From: Phoronis australis | Taxonomy: Eukaryota > Phoronida > Phoronidae | Direction of reading: 5' to 3' | Assembly: GCA_002633005.1 (NCBI GenBank) | Contig: NMRA01000222.1 | Span: 587,635-651,634 of the forward strand | Length of the DNA: 64,000 bases | Notes under the pieces: generated by a model | The model's database searches: none | What the model saw: only the letters and a program-made list of their open reading frames with translations | What the model was told of the DNA's origin: nothing | In this document: positions 1 to 11,452 of the stretch, one piece after another | Layout of the letters: the number at the start of each line of letters is the position of its first letter | Numbering within the stretch: the first letter of the stretch is position 1 | Position numbers and translations under genes: made by a program

Positions 1-335
1 TTATCCTCTGTTATAAATTATTTTAAGAATGTTTGTTTTGAAAATTATGAACTTGAGTGCACTATTCCCAACTGCTTTGTATGTAACTATTTTCGATAAT
101 CTCTCCCAGTCTTTACACAAGTAGTTTTAAAGTACATCATCACCTAATTTTTATAGTTCTGCTTATCTGTAACGCTGTATTTTTTCTTTCTTATTCTCTG
201 GTGGCTCCGTGGTCAGCGGACCTTTCGGGTCCTTCACGGAGTCTCCATAAGCGTAAATTTGTATCAACTGTATTTTTTGGTTTTTGACTTAAAGTGAATA
301 AAGTGTATTACTAGTACTACTACTACTACTATCTA
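1..335 (+). mobile_element. 3' end of a LINE-type element (cut by window edge)
   Basis: The stretch ends with an AATAAA-like word followed by a (CTA)n microsatellite at about 311-331, a common tail of LINEs that end in a short tandem repeat. A strong hairpin lies just upstream: CTCCGTG (205-211) pairs with CACGGAG (235-241), and inside it GGACC (218-222) pairs with GGTCC (228-232) across a 5-nt loop. A structured 3' UTR plus repeat tail fits a reverse-transcriptase recognition site. No coding part is visible, so the family is not assigned. A host 3' UTR is the alternative. Confidence 0.45.
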
Positions 336-2239
336 TGGTGTTGGCAAAAGTTTGAAGTGTCAGAACCATAGACTGAGAGCGCTTGGTGTCTATAATGATT
401 CCTGTTCTTCTTCAGTTGACGAAAAAATTGCTATCGGCATAAAGAACTTTCGTGAGAAATTAATTATGAGGTGTGCACCTGTATCCAAGAATAAATATTA
501 ACAAGGACAGCACACAAACGCAATAGTTTGAAAGCGTATAATTATGTCTATATATATTATAGTGCCATGCATTTTTCATTAATTTATTACTCACGGTTTC
601 GCTCCTGGTCTTCAAAGAAAACAATATTTAAAGCTACCTTTCCCTTCGTGTACTCCTCGATATCCTTCCCGTCGCACTCATCTATAATTTCAGGCAGCTT
701 CTCAACGGAAAATTTAACGTATTTAATAAACGATAGCTCATCACTGAGTTTTCTCAAGCTCAACTGTCAAATCATTCGCTAGTTGTACTCTTAATACATG
801 TATCTCACCTTCCGCGTTTCGTTTCTTTGACGTTGTTTGAGGTTGCAGTATCGTGGAACAACGCCGTAGGATGAGAGAAATTGCACCGGATAATTGGAAT
901 TGGCTGCAGTTCTTTCCTTTAGAGTGCCCGGACTCAACTGCGTCGTTTTCTTGGCAAGTCACCTTGCCTGCCTAAATTTTTCTGAGCATTGAAGACATCG
1001 ACCTTCTCCTGCGCTAATCAAGCTTTTATCTGCTATAGAAATGTTACGCCTAATTTCCTACCATTTTAGCGCACTTTGTGGCTCTCAAGCATATCCCGGA
1101 CCTGCTGTAAGTCTAACGTTTGATAATTCGGTAAAAATCGCATACAGCTACAATTAGCAATGTCATAATCGCATTTCTTAATTCCGCCACAGTATGCATA
1201 CTTGGAAGTTAATTTTGCTTGGTGTTCTCCCAAATTAATCCACAACAGTTGTTCATCATTAAGAGAGTTCCGTCTACACAAAACGCTTCCTTGTCATTCT
1301 TCAACATTCGTGTATATGCGCTTGCTTCGAAGGACCTGCAGACGCCGTGGCTGGAATATCGGCAGCTTCACGACTAAGTCTACAGCTAACTCCTGTTGAA
1401 ATTCTTCATTCTTGTTTGCAGGTGCTAATAGTTGCCTTCAATGGTTTTCATAATAAGAGACTAGAAATCCGAGTTATCCCACACGCCCACTGGCCCGCTG
1501 CTGCCTTCCATTTTCACAGACCCTGCTACAGCTGACTTGCGCAATAGCCGAATTAGTGAGCACATTGTGGTCACGTGGCGGGTACAGGCCCATGAGACAA
1601 GTTGCAGCAACAAATTAAGTACAAATTCACAAAGTAACCCTCATACACACACAATTAAATGCGCAAAACTCCTCCTGTATTTCTTAAACCTTTAATTTAA
1701 TGCTCAAGCTATACAACGAGTGCGTGCTGAAACACAACATTGACCTTGGACCACCGATGGACTCCTCGCATCAGGATCTTAGTAAGCGGGGGAAAGGCGC
1801 TTGCCACCCCAAAAATTGCAGGCCTGAGGTTCAAACCGTGGTAATCGACAAAGGCGTGGGGCTGAGGAAAGACAAAAAAGAAAGACTGCGAATACTCATC
1901 AGAGAGAAAATTCAAGAGAACATTTGACAAATCTGTATCAGTGTATGATTTACCATTTGAGGTCCCTGGCCAGGGCAATCGTTTTCAGGGTACCCGTTTT
2001 TGCAGCATAGGTCGTCTAAACGCACTTGAAAACGTGCACTTAGTCATTCATACATGTATTTCGAAAATTCGAGAAAATTTGTAAAGCGAAAGTTTTGCGG
2101 AGCGTATTAATTCAGTCGCCGAATTTTTAATTTTAATAAAACAAATTTTGCGAATGCAAAACCATATTTTTCCAGAGGTCTCTCTCTCTTTGGCAAGGGA
2201 TAACGGACAAAACTGTAGCTCTATTTTCTTGTTTTTTTT
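336..2239. other. No gene seen
   Basis: AT-rich sequence with only short, compositionally random reading frames. I find no splice-supported exon, domain motif or structured RNA here. Confidence 0.5.
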
Positions 2240-2580
2240 CGAAATTGTGTATCACTTGAAAAATTTGATGACCTTACAGATAACGTTAATTGCTGCGCAT
2301 TTCCTGACTTCTGAAAATATAGATCTTTTCATATTTAGGGGCAAAGTCCTTGAAGGGGGCCAATGAAGACACCTAAGTGACCACATTTCTCGCGTTTTTA
2401 TTAACAAATTATTAAGGGGCCGCTCACGGAGAGAGGGCCCAATATAGGAACTGATTACTTCTATTTTCCTGTTTTTTGTGAAATCACACAACCGGTTTTC
2501 ATGTTGAGGAGGGTCATTTCTTGCAGAGTTACACAACGTGTAAAAGAATGAACTGTCACTCTTTCCCAAACTTAATGGTT
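2240..2580 (-). repeat. Dispersed repeat, inverted copy of the 19.7 kb repeat
   Basis: Read on the minus strand, this segment aligns with plus-strand 19725-19900: both share the CTCTCTCCGTGAGCG core, then a matching AATTTGT(T/C)AATA stretch and a conserved CACTT context about 50 nt later. Identity is moderate by eye, which suggests an old interspersed repeat of unknown class. Confidence 0.5.
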
Positions 2581-4924
2581 TTCAGTCTTTCATTCCATTT
2601 TAGACGGGACCCTTTCTCGGTGGGGCAGTTCGGAAGATTTGTCATCTTGGTCCATGGGCGGCGCACCATAGGGGGCTGGGGGCTATAGTTCGCACTTTTT
2701 TCAGTGCTACGCCGCAAATGGTCTATAGGCGGTGCACTACAGAGGGGCTGAGGCGGCTTTAGCTCCCAATTTTTTCAGTGATGCACCCTCTATACACTTC
2801 CGACATGACTGACACTGCCAGCTACTCACGAGGGAAAGTTGAGACTCCAAAATCATCAAAAACACAAACATTCGTGTACAGCACAGAAGCTATCTTGTAA
2901 GAAATGACGATGCGCGCCACTCAACTTAGTTGAAGGCTTGGGAAAATTCGATCTATCATCAGACCACCATATCGCAATGAAGTGCACGACACGATAACAG
3001 TGATATTCATGAATGTCGGGCAGCTCTAAATGTTTTATTGAATTAAAAACTACACTAGTGAAATTGAAAAATTTACAAACCGTAGATCGAATAAGAAGTT
3101 AAAGTCATTGATCATAAATTTGGAAAGGTTGTCTTTGCACTTCCTTGATGCTTGTAGTTCCCAGTAGTATTGTGCAATGAATTTTGGTTCTTCTAAACCG
3201 AATCGTTTGCTTGCCATTCCCGTGCATACTGCACAGACTGGGCACGTCATGACTCAGTGACGCAACCACGGAAAAAATACGGTGTAGTCATGCAGTAGTC
3301 CCGCGTAGAATCGCAGTGGTTGACCAAAAATGAACTTGAAATGCAGGCGTTGAAGTGTCAACGGTACATTTTTGGGACACACGTTCATTTTCCCCAGCTG
3401 CCCGGCAGAAACTTGACCCGGCAGGGGCCGTGTTTCAACAAGGAATTTTGATACAGCTCTATAGGCCAAGGACTTCGGGACCATACCTTTCAAAAAAATC
3501 TTCAGGGAATGACCATATCAAAATGAATTTTTCCCGACTGAACTCGGGATCAAAAAACGACCTTTGGAGCCAGAACACGGGTATAGGTTCGAGCTACGCC
3601 GCACGTATCAGTCAAATGAATCATAGCGGAACTGACTGGCGACTACCATTAGTTCGTCAAATTGCACATGCATGGATCAGACTTCCCGGAGACGCCGACA
3701 CCGGCCACCGTGGCTTAGAACTAACGCTAATTTCTCGACAAACACTTGCTTCTAAATCTGGATTTAAGCAAAATGACAATGTGCACGCATACACACATCC
3801 AAACGTATCCAAATATAATCAAAGGTTTTTTCATGTGAAACTACATTCAATGTTCTTTGAACATTGACGTGGGTGAGTTCTTAGTTTTCTTGGGATGATA
3901 TCTGCCCAATAAGGTAGAACTGCGTTTCAAGTCATACACTATAGGCACCTGACGGTTCAAATTAGAAGCTCGTGTCGTATGACGTCGTATGACGTAGGAG
4001 ATGCGAGCCATTTACTCCCTAAGCCAACACTGCGTGTATTATCTTATTTATATGGAATATATTTGCCTACGCGAAAGTAGTTCACTTCTAACATTTTGCT
4101 CGGTAGACGGCGCTTTTGTAAACACGGTGGCTCGCGATTTCTGGTTTAGGCAGTAGACCTATCGTGTTTTTGAATCAATGTAAATATTACTAAACAACGG
4201 TTGTAAATGCCGACTCAGATCAATGTCCGAACCGGGAATCTAACCTGGACCAGCCATGTACGCCTGCACGGTAGTACTTGCTTAAAAAGTGAGTTAAAAG
4301 GGGTCTGAATTGAAGATAAATTGGTGATTTTCGACGCATACCACTGTCATCACTGTGACTGTGGCCGCTTGGACTTCGACTTCAGAGCTCAGTCTTATCA
4401 CTTAGCTACTTTGGAAACAAATTGGATACAATGTTCCCTGGTTTAGAGAATGACGCTATCAATATGTTGTAATGACTTAGTGCAGGTTCACTAGTTATAC
4501 ATCACGGAATCAGGCTGTTAGTGTTAGCCAGATGGAACACGGTCAGTGACAGCAAATGTCTAGACTTGACCAGGCGAATACACGTGTTGTTGGTCACTTT
4601 TTACAAGGAAAAAAGGGAAATGAATGACAGGACAAGAACATGGTCGAAAAAAGTTGATGAATTTAACAACTGAATAACATTCCTATTATTCGGTGGATTA
4701 GATAGTGACCACCGTCTCTAGGTGGCCCCAGTAGAGACAATGAAGCGCTCCTGAGAGTTTCATACATTGGTAGGTTTTCGGTGACTTATGCCTCACACTG
4801 ATTAAAACATCAAAATCATGTTGTTTAAGTACCTCTTGCTCATAGAGGGACACCTTAGGTACCCATTGATGTCTTTAATTTTTTCGAACTCAAACAAATA
4901 CTCCTGTAATATAACTTTTTCTAC
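2581..4924. other. No supported gene
   Basis: The longest open frame is 170 codons at 3355-3867 (+). Its translation shows no recognisable motif, hydrophobic pattern or coiled coil, and it is probably chance. The rest holds only short frames. Confidence 0.4.
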
Positions 4925-5000
4925 AATCAGTCCTTCGTTCAGTTGCAGAAATCGTCAACTGGCCAGTTGTACACTCCGCGCCCACCTATTTTTACCGCGC
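4925..5000 (+). repeat. Short dispersed repeat, copy 1
   Basis: CAGTCCTTCGTTCAGTTGC (4928-4946) recurs exactly at 8045-8063, followed in both places by a related CAACTGGCCA and ACACT context. In the second copy the core forms a 10-bp stem; in this copy the stem has decayed to CAGTTG/CAACTG. Likely a degenerate MITE. Confidence 0.5.
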
Positions 5001-5039
5001 CCGCCGGTGTGAGGCGTAATTGACCTTAAATCTTCCGGC

Positions 5040-5932
5040 GTATGTTACTATCAGTGGATGAAACTTGTTATCCATGTCAGGGACCATTATATCCGAGCAG
5101 AGTCATATTTTGTAATTCTGCTTTATGGCGACTCGGGTTGGCCAAATTCACACTACAAACAACATGAAAATATGCTACGGCTCTGGAATCGTTTAGTTCT
5201 AATGGATGAAAGCAGAATTGCCAAAAAAGTCTTTTTATGGGACCTTAAACATCGGAACTCCTGCAACTGGTCAAGTTCAATATTTAAAATTATGGAGAAG
5301 TGCGACTTTTTAGAAAAGTTCAGGAACAAACAAGTTGTGTCTCTCGAAAACTTCAGAACATTCAGGTTCCAGTTAGAAGAGTTAAATTGGTTAAAAATAA
5401 TAACTGAGAAACCAAAACTGTACTTATATAGATCTATTAAGAATGACTATTGTGTAGAAGAGTATTTACGTCTGCCGGTGTCTCAGAGGTCCGTCATAGC
5501 TCGAATGAGAGCAGGTATTCTACCATTAGAGGTTGAGGTGGGGCGGTACTTCGGAATTCCTGTGAATGAACGGATTTGTTGTGTTTGTAAAAAAGGAATT
5601 GAAGATGAAGTTCATTTCATTTTTGATTGTGAAAAATATACTCACATTCCACCATATTTTTACGGCGTTCTGCCCTACCTCAAATATTCCAAAATAACTT
5701 GAAAGGTCTAGCGAAATTCATTCAAGACGCTTTGCAGGTTAGGAGTAATTGTTTGTTTATAAACTAGTCTGAAGTGGTCATATTTGAGCTTGTGCAATTT
5801 GCTATGTAATGATTTAATTATTATTAGGTGACTGAGTAAGCCCATTGAGGCTGGGGGGTGTGGTGAATAATCTGTCTTTGATATTGTATTTACTGGTACC
5901 CTTATGTCACTATAATAAATAAATACATACAT
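5040..5932 (+). mobile_element. 5'-truncated LINE fragment with 3' UTR and tail
   Basis: The segment carries only the C-terminal part of a LINE polyprotein (5058-5702), then about 210 bp of 3' UTR, and ends in an ATAAATAAATA tail at about 5917-5929. Loss of everything upstream of the RT C-terminal domain is the usual result of aborted target-primed reverse transcription. I could not define a target-site duplication. Confidence 0.65.
5058..5702 (+). pseudogene. LINE reverse transcriptase C-terminal domain, with CCHC-type knuckle
   Basis: This open 214-codon frame encodes the region after the RT thumb in many invertebrate LINE ORF2 proteins. Recognisable blocks are LRLWNRLV, AKKVFLWD, a run resembling LPVSQRSVIARMRAGILPL, and a final C-x2-C-x7-H-x4-C knuckle (ICCVCKKG...HFIFDC). 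No endonuclease and no RT catalytic motif are present, so it cannot retrotranspose by itself. The frame is uninterrupted, which suggests a fairly recent insertion. The annotated Met is simply the first in frame; the true start lay in lost upstream sequence. The exact LINE clade is not assigned. Confidence 0.75.
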
Positions 5933-5944
5933 GTATTTCTCGTA

Positions 5945-7467
5945 ATTTATATTTACTTTACTTCCAAATTTTTTATTGATTTACTCTATATTTTCAATTA
6001 CAATGCTAATGCTTTTGTTTTAAATATTTGAAACAAAAACGCTTCACCGACACTCTTGAATTTGACAAACTAAAATCGGTCACTGACAACTCCATGTGTA
6101 CTTTGTCGGCGCATATACACCCGCTAGGAGTCGCCACAGTCAATAACCCAGTAATAGCGGTGGCCACAGTGAACGGTCTTGTTAACGTATTTATTCGGTA
6201 GAACGAGCTTTCTCACTGATTGATGTAACCTCAGAAGTCATTGCTTAGCATTCAAAACAAACTGAGAAAATGGCGGGCTATGAACGATGTTTAGCCTTGT
6301 CAAGCAAGTGGCGTTTCTTCAGTAATGCTTAAAGTGTAATTTGCTAGGTCCAATTATGTTAAATTGCAATATTATCTTCAAGGTATTGCTTTTTGGATGT
6401 ATTTTATTCAAATTATCGTATAATTGTATCTTCAGTTATTTCAAACAAGCGAAAATAAAAAAAATCCGCGAAAAGTTGACCTTTGACACAGTGACAAGGT
6501 GTTGGGGAACACCATAGACATCACATTGCCCGGGTGCACGCCACTCAGATACATGCAGCTCGCGTTGTCAATATGGAGTTGCTACACAGGACAAAAAATG
6601 GTGGAAAACCGTGGGAGCCCTACGACATCAGTCAGAAAATCGGCGGGCTCGCAGTGTTATGCTTGCAGCTAAAGAGTTAATTCTTTTGGCCCTGCCTTTG
6701 AGTCATGGGGTTTTTGATTCGGCCATGCAGTGTAGAGGTGGTGCCACTACATGTACAGTACATGTAGGTGTTTATGTTGTGCAACTATAGTTTAAGCGGA
6801 GCGTTTATGCCTTGTTTCCCGATATCTGTCTTGGTGATTGAGACCATATAAGATCAATTAAAAGATAATTATTGATCACCATAAGCTGTTATCCAATGAT
6901 GATGCTGTTTGTTAATTGTACTTCAGTAAGTATTTGGTATCAATGACAATCAAATGTATTTTTACTTGTTCTGAAAAATAACATCCCCGAACCTACTCGC
7001 TAGCCATCAAAATCAGTACATCTAAGTGAATAATGTATTCTCTGTTGAAATACACACTGTATATACTGATTTAAAAATTCATTTCTTAATAAGTATTTCA
7101 AAATCAGATTTCTTCTGCTGTATTAAAACAAACATATCCCTGCAAAATCTGTACTTATGTCACAGTTGATATCGGAATTTTTTGGATTTGCAGTGCTTGC
7201 TTACGGGCTCTTTGTTTTGTGACTCAAAACTTGCGCAAAACGTATAGTGCATAGTAACCAAAATATCAAACATGTACGACTGAATTGCTCATCCGACCTA
7301 TACCCAAAATACAAAATTTCCCACTCGAAGGCGAGTGGAAATATACCCAACCCAGCAGGTAACCCCGTGAAAAATGACCCCAGCTAAATTTTTCACATGT
7401 TCTAAATTTAGTGTGAAGAATTTTTAGCCCATGAAAAATGACCTCATGTACGTAAAAACCAGTCAAC
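5945..7467. other. No gene seen
   Basis: AT-rich, with scattered ACATGTA words around 6755-6770 and no convincing frame, exon or repeat boundary. Confidence 0.45.
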
Positions 7468-7472
7468 GGTTC

Positions 7473-7825
7473 CAGGGGCGGATCCAGAATTTTGATTTAG
7501 GGGAGAGGGCCCGGGCAGAGGATAACATGCGAGCACCCAGCCTAAAATATAGAGGTGGGAACAAGAAGACGAGTCCTGAAAAACGGGGTTATAGGTTCAA
7601 CCCCGTGCATTCGCGACGAATCTTCGGACTTTTTGTTTCTCTAAGGAGGGCCTTTTTGCTCACTTCGTCAAATGGGGGACTCATTCGCCCCCCGAGCCCC
7701 CCCTCTCTGGGTGCGTGCATGTATTAGCCAGGATTTTGCCTATCGGACTTTCGCACCCCCGAACTGCCAAATGGAATCTGGGAGAATTTTAGAGGGGTCT
7801 TGGCCACTCTCTAAATCCGCCACTG
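7473..7825. mobile_element. MITE of the CAGKGGCGGAT-ended family, with a nested MITE
   Basis: The element begins CAGGGGCGGATCCAG and its reverse-complemented end begins CAGTGGCGGATTTAGAG, so both ends share the family terminus. It is directly flanked by the 5-bp duplication GGTTC (7468-7472 and 7826-7830). It has no coding capacity. The terminus resembles widespread hAT-like non-autonomous elements, though most hATs make 8-bp duplications. A second MITE (7526-7721) lies inside it. Confidence 0.8.
7526..7721. mobile_element. Short MITE with 14-bp ends (copy nested in another MITE)
   Basis: The ends are CATGCGAGCACCCA and, as reverse complement, CATGCACGCACCCA. The interior shares the block TTTTTGTTTCTCT...CTTCG.CAAATGG with copies at 43502-43733 and 61926-62185. 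Flanks GATAA and TATTA match at only three of five positions, so the duplication is not clear here. Confidence 0.7.
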
Positions 7826-8034
7826 GGTTCCTCCGCAAAAGGGGCTGGGATAAGCAATTGGCGATTTTTCCACAAAGTGTTCGATGCGCGGATGTTTAGG
7901 TCTGGCCTGAGTAACGCACAGCAAGGGAAGTCTTGCTTTTTCAATACATGCCGCTATTAGGGAGTGAAAGTACTGAACGGCGTGCAGACCAAGAATATGA
8001 GGTGGGGAAGCTGGGCTGAAGCGAAAACAATCAC

Positions 8035-8110
8035 AATTCTCTAACAGTCCTTCGTTCAGTTGCCAAACTTGGCAACTGGCCATTTTTACACTGCTCGTGC
8101 CAGGATATAA
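8035..8110 (+). repeat. Short dispersed repeat, copy 2, with hairpin
   Basis: Second copy of the 4925-5000 repeat. CAGTTGCCAA (8057-8066) and TTGGCAACTG (8069-8078) form a perfect 10-bp stem with a 2-nt spacer. Confidence 0.5.
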
Positions 8111-10480
8111 TATCTGACTACTGAACTGCATGTAGACTAATCCAAAATAGTTGGCACATGTTAAGAATCTTCTTATTGCAGCCAAGTTTTCTTACTATAA
8201 AAGTCAAATTTGGAACCGTGAGAACTGAGGCCAAGCTTGCGTGGGAGAAGAATTTATTTAAATTTCTCGGCAATACGTACATGTATTTCATGTTAAGAGC
8301 GGGGATGGATTGGAACGGTTCGAAATAATGTGTGGGAGCGGGGCTGATCTCCTAGTGAGCACACAATTACACGGTGTGGGGATATTACAAAACGCCGGCA
8401 AGTGCCTGGTGCTTGATCGGAGGTGACTTCAGATCCGTGAGAGAGGAATATTTGTCCGTTGGCAATCCCGAGTGATGCACCGGAGAGCAATTGAGATTGT
8501 GTTCTTTGCTTTTTTCATTACGGAGTTCTCCCACTTAGTCAAACTTGTTAGGTTATATATAGCACACGTTGGGAGGATGACCGCTTTAAATAGCCTATAT
8601 CTTGCACCGACGAATGGTTCATTCTGGAAATTAGGGTTGGAGGGTCAGTTATCTTTTGTTCGATAGTTGCTCTAATCTCCAATATGATCATATCTTATTG
8701 AATCACTGGGCTGTGGTGTTGAAAATAACTTAAGGTTATCTCTAACTTTATTTAGTGGCCCTATTTTAACTCGTATATCATAAAACTAAGCTTTGTAAGC
8801 TAGTAAAAGTACATATTTTCTGAAAGAAAAAAAGATTAGGGAATATTAGAATCCTTTTTGTAATAATGTACTATTATTAATTTTACGTAAAAACTTTTTA
8901 AGTCTAAATTTTATGTTTAAGAAAGGTACATTCATAGCAAAATAACCACTCGGTCAATTTTAATGAAACTATTTTTAAATGAAAACTTTACTAGTTACCT
9001 CAAAAACGATGTTAGGAATTTTCGTTTAGTGTTTTCGTTTGGTTTCTATAACAAATCAACTCACAAAACGTAAGGTATCTTTGTAAAAAAAGGAAGTCGT
9101 ATTCGTCTTTGTTACATTACGCAAAAATAGGCCTTCATATCGAAAATCTCAACATCGTTTTTGAGACTGATGACTAAATATTAAATCTGGAAAGTTTCAG
9201 CGAAATCCACCGTGTTCCTAAGTTCAAATAAAGTCGATTTAACGAAGCCGAGAAAAACTGATTAAACTGGGACAAGTGTAAATCTCAAAGTCTTCGGATA
9301 ATTATTCGGTGAAAACTTCTTTTCAGTACATATGACTTATACACGCCATAAATATGTTCGCTATTTCAACATTCACTCGCAATGTCAACTGATTTTGACC
9401 CGTAACTCGCTTAATTATCTTTAAAACGTACCATTCCCAGGCTAACTACTGTTGTTTGCGACATTTGAACTACTTTTATATGTAAAAAGGTCACAGTTCA
9501 TTGTTATACACATATCCTGTGCACGTCTTGTGCTAAGCGACTGATACGATACCAAGTAAGTAATGGATAATACAAATCAAATCGGAGGTTAAAGCATGTC
9601 GTTAGCATGAGATCGAAACATTGAAATGTCAATTTATTAATTGAATGAAGAAATTAGGGTGAGGGTTAATCTCTTTCCACAACTTGCTGTGTTCATGACC
9701 ACAGGTGCCTGAGGCGACCGTAGCATTCGTTCTCAACGCCAATGGTCGTATGCATGTAGACGCACAACTCTCTTAGGATCAAAACTACGTTTTGTGTTTG
9801 TTTTTCCCGGCAACATTCTACCATAAGTACACCTCGTTGACTCAATGTTATTGCGATTTTGTGAATGAGTGGACTGAGGGTATGCAAAGCTGTTCTGTAC
9901 CTGGCAGGAAATTCGATTTGATTGAAAGCCCTTTAACCTTTGACCTCGGATATGTAGTAAACAAATGTCCACGCGGTTGTGCCGTTCCATGGTGGTTCTG
10001 TTAAATCTTTTTTTCTCGTTACGCAGTATATATTTTGTATGTGAAGTTCGCCGAGAATGAAGATAAGGTATTTTGCTAGACGCATTTGAAATATTGTAAA
10101 AATGGCCCTGTTTTGTGAATAAGGTTGGACATAACCTTAAGTTATAAAATGTTTGAATATACAGTAAACCAATGACATTTCTGAATTCCCCATCAAATAT
10201 TGGTCATACTTAAAGCTTTTGAATCACCAAAATCGCCCAACTGTTCAATCGAAGTTAAGACTATCAAACTCTCAAACCGCTGCCAGTGTACGTCTGGTAA
10301 AGTCACGGAACGGGAGAACGCCCTAATGAACTTTAAAAACCTTTCATTTATCTATATGACTCCAATGTCAATTGTCATATAGTGTTTGATTTTACTTTAT
10401 TTCTGTTTCTGTTTCTGTTGACGAAGGACATTATTATATCCGAAAATTTCAGTTGCTCCGTTCTTGTTGTTTTATTTACC
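8111..10480. other. No gene seen
   Basis: Strongly AT-rich between about 8.7 and 9.6 kb. Only short frames occur, without recognisable motifs. Confidence 0.45.
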
Positions 10481-10489
10481 TATTTAAAT

Positions 10490-10609
10490 TGTTCAAAACG
10501 GAATGTTATAAGCAATTTCCGCGGGCACGCTCGCAGATTTCTGACGGGTAACTTGGGCGAGAATTTGGGTACACTCGTTCGACATTTCCACGGTCAACCC
10601 AATGGTAGC
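10490..10609 (+). repeat. Older repeat, left half (interrupted by the LINE)
   Basis: This segment matches 20515-20745: both have an AAACGGAA start, TATAAGCAAT, GCAGATTT.TG.CGGGTAAC and a later CTCGTTCG block. It continues after the LINE at 19209. AATGGTAGC at 10601-10609 is the left copy of the LINE target duplication. Confidence 0.65.
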
Positions 10610-10716
10610 CTTCTGAACCTGAACCATCCAATGTCGGATCATCACTGTGGAGTCTGGATAGACAGTCACTGGTATATTCTTAACGTGATGAAAGGAATCA
10701 TGAGGTTAAAATCTGG

Positions 10717-11181
10717 CAGATAAATCTGCACCGTGCCAACAACCCATCAGTGCTTCTGCAGCAGACGCTTGAGCGCAATACCCTATTCATGGCCTTCGTA
10801 CAAGAGCCGTGCTGTCGGGGAAGCGCGATGATGAACACTCCTAGGAATGCCAAATCTTATATTGCTTCACTGGGTAACAACATCAAGCCCAGGGCGCGAT
10901 TCTGGTATCATAACCTCAAGAATCCTTCCTGAGTTTTGTGACAGGGACACTGTGACAGTGTCCTGTGATACACTAAGACCAAATGGTCTAATATGCACAG
11001 TATGGTGGGTCTCAGCCTATATGCCATGGGACTCCGCCGAGAACCCACCCCTACCTAAACTGCAACAAATCACCAATCACTGCAGAGACAAGAATATCCC
11101 TTTGGTTATCTGTTGTGATGCCAATTCACATCACGAGGTGTGGTACAGCACTGACACCAACCCAAGAGGTGAGGCACTTAG
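10717..11181 (+). pseudogene. LINE endonuclease domain, N-terminal part
   Basis: The frame opens with QINLHRAN, the characteristic start of LINE AP endonucleases, then VQEPCC (catalytic Glu block), VSAYMPWD and ICCDANSHHEVW (Asp/Asn block). A frameshift lies between the QEP block and the later blocks, and the frame is cut after NPRGEAL by the LTR-element insertion. The rest of the domain resumes at 15898. The enzyme would nick target DNA to prime reverse transcription. Confidence 0.75.
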
Positions 11182-11441
11182 TGTTGTGTACTTAGTCACA
11201 CAATAACCGGATGTTTGTAGGTTGTTATTGTTTATGAGTTTAGTAGTTTAATTGGTATTATGTCATGCGATTCCTAGTACAGGAAGTGTGTCATAGGTAA
11301 CGCATCATATGTTGTTATGTAGTTGTGTGTATATGTTATGATATGTAGAATAAATCAGTTCAGTGTTCAATTCAATTCTGTTCGTTTCACTGCGTAGTTC
11401 ATGGAGTGTCTATTTTATTTGACAAAGTAAGATACACAACA
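11182..11441 (+). repeat. 5' LTR of the Ty3-like element
   Basis: 260 bp, bounded by the short inverted termini TGTTG and CAACA, and near-identical to 15633-15897. AATAAA at about 11349 may serve as poly(A) signal, which would make the preceding part U3-R. Confidence 0.9.
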
Positions 11442-11442
11442 G

Positions 11443-11452
11443 TGGCGACGAG
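11443..11452 (+). promoter_or_regulatory. Primer binding site, directly abutting the gag start
   Basis: TGGCGACGAG begins 2 nt after the 5' LTR. It starts TGG, the complement of a tRNA CCA end. From memory it agrees with the 3' end of eukaryotic tRNA-Ser(GCU) over 10 bases; that identity is an inference. The gag ATG follows at once (11453), so there is almost no untranslated leader. Confidence 0.65.

Noticed and set aside
1800-1860. GAGGTTCAAACCGTGG, resembling a tRNA T arm
   Set aside because: No cloverleaf can be drawn around it.
3355-3867. 170-codon plus-strand frame
   Set aside because: No domain, no signal peptide, no splice support; composition looks random.
4200-4330. tRNA-like B-box on the minus strand (GGTTAGATTCCCGG)
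   Set aside because: No matching A box or stems at the right distance.
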